Assembly: GCA_905250885.1 (NCBI GenBank)
Contig: CAJNOQ010000747.1
Span: forward strand, 1-42,109
Length of the DNA stretch: 42,109 nucleotides
Origin: Didymodactylos carnosus
Taxonomy: Eukaryota > Rotifera > Eurotatoria > Philodinida > Philodinidae
Direction of reading: 5' to 3'
Positions 35,516 to 42,109 of this stretch are shown here, one piece after another. The first letter of the stretch is position 1. The number at the start of each line of letters is the position of its first letter. Made by a program: the position numbers and the translations under genes. Under the pieces are notes generated by a model, which saw nothing but the letters and a program-made list of their open reading frames with translations, was not told where the DNA came from and searched no databases.

Positions 35516-37634
35516 TTGGTGCGGATCTGTTGCTGTTTATTTGATTTGAAATTACTGAATCGAAAAACAATTGGTTTCAACCTGAATGTTTTATTATTTT
35601 GTACAAAAACAGTTAATGATTCACTGATTATGCTACGTATTAAATAAGAGACGTACATAGATAAGCTAAAAATATGAAAAGTTTATCTTTCGTGTTACTT
35701 GATACTTATATAGACATTACACGACTCATTCCACTTGATGATGATATATAAAACTTTAACAAATTCTCATACACTTAGAAGGGAGTGGTCCGCATAAGGT
35801 TGATAATCAATTCATTTTAGTTTTTGCTTAAAATCTATTCCACAAGTAGTCCAAAAGTATTTTTATTCAATCTTACTTCTAGTTACAATATCCTGATATC
35901 TTTCCTTTTGCTGACAAGCTTCTGGCATGGTCATCCATGTGGTTACTAGTGATCAACTGCAGCTCTGGTCAGAAGGCTAACCTTCTAATTAGAACTTTTT
36001 TTCTACCAAGGGCTCGAGTTTGCCATAAACGTCCACTAACTACGTATTAGCTGTCCGAACAATCGCAAAATAAATGGAAAAACTGTATTATATGTCACAA
36101 CGTAGTGAGTATGCTGTTTGACGGGATGATCCAAGACAAATGAACATAAAAAACTTGCCCAAGATTAATACGCGGCTTGATGGTGCTGAGGTTCGAACAC
36201 AGTACTTCGGAGTACTTTACAATGGTATATGATACAAACTATACATGTTTCTTCGTTAGTGTAAAAAATAGTCAACATTGGCAACAAGTCACATTTCTCG
36301 TTACTTGGTCAACCTCTGACTCTCTTCCATTGACTGATCATCAGGACTGGGCGAGTTCGAGTGTGGACTGAAGGTTCCCTTTGAAGACTAGGATCGGACT
36401 CGGACTTGCATTTTATGTATTTCGGGTCCGATCAATTCAAGTTTTATGGTAAATGAACAGAAAATTTGCTGCATTGGTTGCGTGTTGATGTATTCGAAAT
36501 CTGCTGGAAGTGTGGCTAGCGATTTAGGAAAAAGAAAACAACTGTTTCCTCATTTATCTAATCTTTCTTCATTAGGAGAGCGAAAACTGAAGCAATAACA
36601 ATTTCTGTTTTAGAAAAAGTGAGAAATTTATACGAAAGACAGACATGCAAAGTAATTTTATTCTCGAAAATCGAATACCTATCCATACCTTAGTAAAGTA
36701 GCTAGAAAACGTTTTTGTATTCCAGTTACATCGGACTCATTGAGCGTATTTTTTCGTAATCAGGATTTTTTACTATACAAGAGAGAGCAAGTTTTACGAA
36801 AAAAATCAATCTCAACTGACATTGTTAATAAGTAACAAAAGTTTACTTTTCACCCCTCGAATTCTCTAGCCCTACTATAAAGTGGGTAACCACGTGGACA
36901 TTAGAGAAATCTTGAACGTGCGCTTTTTCAAGGTTTGACGTTCGTCTAATATATTATTAAATATGGGCTATCTAACCGCATAAAATTTTCCTGTCGAAGC
37001 TAAAACACATAGTTTCGAGAAACATACATATTCTAAAACTAGACATTTCGCTCTATCATAGTTAAAAATAATTTGTTCTAGTGCTTTTGGCTTTATAAAA
37101 AACAGTTTTCTTTATACACTTAATAGTTTTCCGAAGAGGAGTGCTCGGTATATTCTCAAAAAAAGGTGCTGTTAACTTAAAAAGCGTTTCGAGAATTGAA
37201 ACCATTTCTAGACCTTTTTTAGGTTCTGCACGAACAAGGATTCGTACGATACCTTTTCCCTGCTTTCAAAACAGGTTTCGTATGACCTCATAGAGATTTT
37301 GTAAGGATTTTATGTATGAATGTCCACGAAAGTGTGCGCACAGTTTAACACAGCTCCAAATTTCATCAAACTTTGTCAAGATATTCTTCTATGTATTGTA
37401 CATGTATGATGTTAGTCCAAAATAGCCTAAATGGTTCTGGAGTGCGTTATGAGTTTTCCAAAAAACCCTTTGCTGTTCAAGGGAAATTCAATTTTCTCAG
37501 ACTAGAAGCACTTTTATTAAAAACTAATAACATATTTGCATCAGCATGTAAACCTTCATCGAATGATGTACATATGAAGTATTTTGGAACAAAAAATGTT
37601 TCGATCTAGCGTAATACGACGGTTTTAGCGTATG
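35516..37634. other. Intergenic region with no recognised gene
   Basis: AT-rich DNA upstream of the SLC52 gene. Around 36177-36371 a 64-codon frame is open, but its translation shows no domain. The short string GGTTCGAACAC near 36188-36198 looks like a tRNA T-arm/B box, yet no matching cloverleaf or A box was found around it. No defined repeat ends were seen before 37635. Confidence 0.4.
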
Positions 37635-37939
37635 GACACAGTAATTTTGACTTGGCACGTGGGCATGTGCTAGAAAAGTGGTGCAAAAGTCTCTAAATAC
37701 TGTTTTTATAGGTTTTCATATGCTCTTTCCAGAGGAATGATTTTCAAACTTCCAACATATGTTCGTACAGGTTTTTCACAGACCGATCTCTGGAAAATCT
37801 GTAGAAACATACTTTGAAAATTTGAAAATCATCCCTCCGGAAAGAGCACATACGAAAACCTATAAAATGAGTGTTCAGAGACTTTCGTACCACTTTGTAG
37901 CGCATGTCAACGTGCCTAGCTAAAATTGCCCACTGTGTA
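37635..37939. mobile_element. 305-bp foldback MITE with ACACAGT ends
   Basis: The arms (about 37635-37757 and 37813-37939) are inverted copies, about 80% identical by eye. They share GGCACGT, AAGTGGT, AAAGTCTCT, TATAGGTTTTC and GCTCTTTCC..GG.ATGATTTTCAAA. The loop is about 55 bp. The outer edges read GACACAGT and CACTGTGTAC. There is no coding capacity beyond short chance frames. Confidence 0.65.
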
Positions 37940-38902
37940 CTAGTGACAATGATCACGAAATCCTGAATATATCAACTTATAGCGAATTTCATAAGTTTCA
38001 AAATAAACGTGGCGGAAAAAAGAGTTGGAGAAGTTAGGACTGTCTACTTTGTTGTGTATAAGATTACTCTCGGTAACCAACTACCATCAAAATACAAAGG
38101 GTAACTCTTATTCTATTCACATTTTGCAGAAAATTTTCAGGGGTCGTCTAACCACATATTTACTTAGTCGTCTAGTAGAAGAAGTGTGAGAAAAACAACT
38201 TTTACGAATTATATATGTAACCTTGAGAGATCACCGACTGGTGCCTTACTAGCGGGGAGGGAAACCAGTCCTTTGCGTAAGCACAATTAATCAATTAAAA
38301 TGAAAGAACAGTTTATAGTTCAAACACGATAATATGAAAATTTTGTTTCACAATTAACGACTATGTAAGCACGACATGTTTGTAAATGAACGGTTGAAAT
38401 TAACCTTCTTAAAGTACAATTTTTCAAAAACGAATGTGCTAAAAAGAATAAGTAAGGAAAATATAGTTCCTATAGAAAGGAAGGAGTATCTCAATAACGG
38501 TATAACAAAATAGTGATGAAATCATCCTCGAGGTAAAAGCAGACCATATCGTATACAAAGCCTCTAAGCAGTTTATAAATAAACTGAGAAACAACAAAAT
38601 TCGAGGTCACTAAATACCAGATCACTAAGATTTCTGTTCTACTATTTGGTTTTTAATGATACTTAAAAACGATTTAAAATTGACAAGAAAATACACATTT
38701 ATTTATCAGAGTATAATTTATGAATAGGGCAGTGTTTAAAGAAACTAATAATGGAGAAAAATAAAGCGAGAATCTTTCAAAGTTCAAATAAATAAACCTA
38801 AAAGTCCTGTCAGGCGTGAAAGTAACACTTAGTGTACTGCCACATTTTGTGTTTGAATATAACTGTTCATAAATGGTAATAAATAAAAAATTATACTTCA
38901 AA
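37940..38902. other. Intergenic region downstream of the Cys-rich protein gene
   Basis: No gene is recognised. A minus-strand AATAAA at about 38698-38703 lies some 200 bases after the stop codon of the next gene and is its likely poly(A) signal. The 75-codon minus frame at 38674-38901 has no domain and is probably 3' UTR. Confidence 0.45.
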
Positions 38903-39837
38903 TTAGCGATAATTCATTAATAATGATGAAAATAAAATTGTCAGTATTAGATTAATTATACTAATCGTTGCTGAATATTTTGCACGCCCAAACGTCTCAC
39001 CCATGTAGAATTTTCGCGCAGACTGTTTACATCGCACGTCATTAGTGAAAGTATCACAACCATACAAACCGCCTTGACAATTCACATTTGCTTGTTTCAT
39101 TACATAATCCATAAACATACTCAATTGTTCAACATCATCTTTAACTTCCATAATGCTGCAATTTGTAATATGTTTACCAGCGCATTGGATATAATTATAC
39201 GCTGCTTTACACCATAACATTTTTTCATTCACACTCCACGTACTTTCAAATTTTGAACGTTCATCTAAAATTTCGTTACACTCTTTGGCAGCCTAAAAGT
39301 AGACGTCAATACAATAAGAAACAACTTCAATGGGAATAATGGAAAAACTAACCTCTTCAACTTCACAAGCTGGCATGGCTGTCGTTGTAATACCCGTTGT
39401 TGTTGTTGTCTTTTGAGTTGGTTGTGTAGTTGTTCGACACTTGTAATTGATGATAGTACTTTCACCTAAACCAGCACAATATTTACCTAATCTCCATGCC
39501 TTGAAAAAAAAACGAATCAAATATGATTACTGTCAGAATTCGCCATCATCTTATCAAATTTATTTACATTTCGTTGTAATCCGACTTCGAATGCTGCCAA
39601 AGCTCCGGTATGTTCACTTCTTAAATCGCAGCAATGTAATCGTTCATTGATACAATCGGCATACTTTTTTCCCTGTTCACAATAAGCAAATAACTGATCA
39701 CGTGTATATAAATCTGATTTCATATTTTCTTCATCTTCAACGGATGGTGCTTGTGGACAATCGGATGCTTTCCAAATATTACAAGAATAAGAATAATCAA
39801 CAATAATTATAATCAACAATACAAAAATACGTTTCAT
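38903..39837 (-). CDS. Secreted, probably GPI-anchored cysteine-rich protein
   Basis: Three exons (minus, 5' to 3'): 39837-39568, 39499-39353, 39292-38903, with GTAAAT and GTTAGT donors and AAG/TAG acceptors. The product is 268 residues. It starts with a signal peptide (MKRIFVLLIIIIVDYSYS), with a mature start near C19. Domain 1 (about 19-110) contains YCEQGKKYADC and ERLHCCDLRS. A Thr-rich linker follows (TTTQPTQKTTTTTGITTT), likely O-glycosylated. Domain 2 (about 131-240) contains CEVEEAAKECNEIL, WCKAAYNYIQCAGKHITNC, NCQGGLYGC and CKQSARKF. The last about 22 residues are hydrophobic (SATISIINLILTILFSSLL), as expected of a GPI-attachment signal; a type I membrane anchor is the alternative. 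The two domains have similar Cys spacing (C-10-C versus WC-8-C). I do not recognise the family. The start is the ATG at 39837, not the GTG before it. Confidence 0.8.
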
Positions 39838-40591
39838 CACTGACGTCCGCGTTTTAATTTAATAATAATGAGCGAAGAAATTAATGGTGGTGGCTGTTTC
39901 ATCCTGCTACATAAAATGATTAAAACTAAATACACAACACACTACCCATAGTCACTTAGCATTGAGAGAGAGAGAGAAATAAACGAAAAGTTAAAATGTA
40001 GGTGTCACGTACTTAATTAAAACATAGATCAAATATTTTTATGTTTAATCCATTGTTTGACTTTATCCTTTATCTCCGAAAAGTTATGTAATAATAGATT
40101 GTATGTAATCGAAGTTATTTGAGTCGAGTTTTAAATATTTGAATTAGTTGGTTTTCTGGAAGAAATATCTCTACTGTCCAGTTTTACTAAAATTAACAAC
40201 ACAGCTCTTCTAAGTGAACCTATTGTGCAACATTGTTTGAATAATATGTATGATTTATTTAATTGAAAATGACATTTGTTTTTGATGTACACAAAATTTC
40301 GACGATTAATGTAAACAAAAAAAATCGTTCATAATAACTGCACGTTATCTATTTGTTCTTTCCGTATTGTAATGATGAATGTAAAACAACATTTTCTTAA
40401 ACGTTAAAAATCTGGTATAAGTAGGTATATAATTAAAATAGAGGTAACTTTTTAACTGATGTATTTTATGTTCAGAAGCTGATGAAAAACTGACAGTGTC
40501 AAAGATGACAAGGAAAAACGAACTTTTTCATATGCTCAGATCCTCCTCATTCATATATTAGTATTTCAAATTCCTCATATAAATTGCCGCC
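39838..40591. other. Intergenic region with a (GA)n tract
   Basis: AT-rich sequence upstream of the Cys-rich protein gene, with GAGAGAGAGAGAA at about 39964-39976. No gene, RNA or element edge is recognised. Confidence 0.4.
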
Positions 40592-40641
40592 TGCAGTCGC
40601 ACCACTGCTAGTCGCACTACTGCAGTTGAGCCACTGCTAGT
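40592..40641 (+). repeat. 14-15-bp minisatellite, about 3.5 copies
   Basis: The units GCAGTCGCACCACT, GCTAGTCGCACTACT, GCAGTTGAGCCACT and a partial GCTAGT follow one another. The repeat sits just upstream of the LINE fragment. It is G+C-rich compared with its surroundings. Confidence 0.6.
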
Positions 40642-40754
40642 AAGGTTTTTTTATGGTCGCAATGACATACTAATTCCTGAAACATGCCCATTTCGAGATT
40701 ATATTTCTCTCACGAGTCTCTTTACTGAAAATCGGACTTATCTTAGCCAGTTTA

Positions 40755-41710
40755 CTCTACAGGACTGATTCGACTCAAACAGTCTTTGATCAACTTCGTC
40801 AATATTTCCTAGATACGTTCTCATCCGTTGTGAAAAACAAGAGCTTTGATGGATTTTTATCTGTGAGTGACTATAATGCTCATTTTGAGAAGTAGATCAC
40901 GGACAAAACTATACCCATGCTCCAATCGATTGTGAAAGGGGCAAATCTAGTTGAAGTTCTGAATACACTAAGTCTCCATCAACTGATAACAAAAACTACA
41001 CGCCAAGTTTCAAACACATGTCTAGATCTTGTTATAACTGATAACATTAATATTATGCAACTAGTTGAAGTTGGATCGCCTCTATGTTCACGATGCGATC
41101 ATTCGATTATTAAGGTAAAATTTAATACTTTCGTTTATAAAACTACTCCAATTAAACGAACCATTTACCACTACAATGCGATTGACTGAGGGCACTATTG
41201 CTTTCTTCTCTCAAAAAACTTAGGTGATTCATCTGATGCGTATACCTATAGATGTCCTGTTGACGTACGGTTAAACGGTTTAACCAGACTAATCTTGACA
41301 ACCGTAAAAACCTGTATTTCCCCGAAAAAAATAACTGCACGCCAACGAGATGAACCATGGCTCACAGAAGAGTTGAGAATGTTGTATAAAAAAGGCAATA
41401 AACTATATCTCAGACGCAACCAGTCGACTCAAGCATCTAAAGTTGTGCATATATCTCCTCATCCAAAATATTCTCGGACGTGTGTCAATATTCAGATGGG
41501 ATCTCATGGACGATGGAAATCAAGACCGCGATGGGAAGGAAAGCTAATTTGAATATTCCGAGTGAAAAATGAAAAGGAGAGTGAATTCATGATAACAAAG
41601 GAAAAGCTGAACTTTTAAACTCTTATTTCTCTTCGTTGTGTACGATCTTATCCCAAGAAGAAGAAAAAATATCGCAAAAATCAGTCCTTTTAAGGCTTGC
41701 AGCAAAGTTG
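40755..41710 (+). pseudogene. Decayed non-LTR retrotransposon fragment (end of endonuclease domain and linker)
   Basis: The plus strand reads LYRTDSTQTVFDQLRQYF.., then SVSDYNAHF (compare the GDFNAH motif of LINE endonucleases), then TAG at 40893. It resumes in frame with LVEVLNTLSLHQLITKTTRQ, SNTCLDLVITDN and CDHSIIKVKFNTF, then TGA at 41187. It continues in frame to DEPWLTEELRMLYKKGNKLY, and in a shifted frame (from 41591) to KAELLNSYFSSLCTI. This order (endonuclease C-terminus, PWLT..L...KK..LY, then ELLN.YFSS) is typical of CR1/jockey-like LINEs. At least two stops and one frameshift show it is dead. It stops before the reverse transcriptase. It may be from the same family as the fragment at 31863-32128. 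Confidence 0.75.
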
Positions 41711-41728
41711 TAACTGGTTTGGAAATAC

Positions 41729-41800
41729 TAGACCGGTCCGGTCCGGTCGGGTCAGTCACCGGCCGGTCTAAAAATATTCCCAGACCGGTAAAAACCGGCG
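41729..41800. repeat. ACCGG-rich palindromic patch inside LINE remnant
   Basis: TAGACCGG at 41729 and CCGGTCTA at about 41763 are inverted copies. Between and after them, ACCGG/CCGGT words recur (ACCGGTCCGGTCCGGTCGGG, ACCGGCCGGTC, AGACCGGTAAAAACCGG). This is strongly G+C-rich in an AT-rich region. It is probably the end of a short element that inserted into the LINE. Confidence 0.5.
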
Positions 41801-42109
41801 AGTTCATCAAGTTTTTTCAAGTAATAACATTGATATTAGGGACAAAATTTTGTTCTGAATACCGACAGATTTTTACGCCTGTATTTTCTGTAATGCTTAT
41901 ACTGGAATTCTAATACCAAAAAACCAACCAATATTTTCAAGATTGAGTTTCTTCTGCATAAGATAAGGTTCCTTCCCACAAAACGAAACGTCACGAATAA
42001 TTTGAAAATAAATTTGGGAAGAGATTCACTATGTCAAATAACAAAGCCAATTAAGACGAATTTGGGTTAGGAAGCTACGGTATCGGCATATCGAAAGTAA
42101 AAAATTAGA
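41801..42109. other. Right edge of window, no feature recognised
   Basis: AT-rich sequence after the LINE remnant. No coding sequence, RNA gene or repeat end was recognised up to the window boundary. Confidence 0.4.

Noticed and set aside
36185..36200. tRNA-like B box GGTTCGAACAC
   Set aside because: No A box or cloverleaf could be drawn around it on either strand.

Overview
The window reads as nuclear DNA of a small, AT-rich invertebrate genome. Genes are compact and split by short introns (about 50-120 bp) with GTAAGT-like donors and T-rich TAG/CAG acceptors. Animal-only families are present (a paired-like homeobox, a WWP/ITCH-type HECT ligase, a SLC52 riboflavin transporter, an ANKRD28-type ankyrin protein, a SOCS-box protein). 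Gene style and the many small palindromic repeats are compatible with a bdelloid rotifer. That placement is inference; no species-diagnostic marker was seen.

Genes, left to right: the 3' end of an unidentified gene (+, to 219); a five-exon SOCS-box protein (-, 1493-4910); a complete C2-WW4-HECT ubiquitin ligase (+, 8950-12403); a 16-exon, all-ankyrin protein resembling the PP6 regulatory subunits ANKRD28/44/52 (-, 14095-18747); ribosomal protein uL1/RPL10A (-, 20844-21556); a K50 paired-like (Pitx-like) homeobox gene (+, 27278-28197); a SLC52-type riboflavin transporter (-, 34004-35515); and a secreted, probably GPI-anchored Cys-rich protein (-, 38903-39837). I assembled these exon by exon from splice sites; all reading frames close.

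The spaces between genes are full of inverted-repeat elements. They include a 2.14-kb element with 211-bp arms (5693-7832) that carries smaller repeats inside; a nested 'palindrome in a palindrome' (about 24487-25802) whose inner arms are nearly identical; a 1.04-kb element with about 258-bp arms (30206-31249); two members of one foldback MITE family (19486-19980 and 32460-32740); and several one-off hairpin MITEs (18169, 18952, 23181, 37635). Two decayed non-LTR retrotransposon fragments lie at 31863-32128 and 40755-41710.

The genes do not form a pathway. Two (SOCS-box protein and HECT ligase) belong to ubiquitin-ligase families, but on opposite strands with a transposon between them. The most unusual features are the nested palindrome, the shared MITE family, the tiny first coding exons of several genes, and the SOCS-box protein that lacks any substrate-binding domain I can recognise. 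I found no convincing undescribed enzymatic or defence system.
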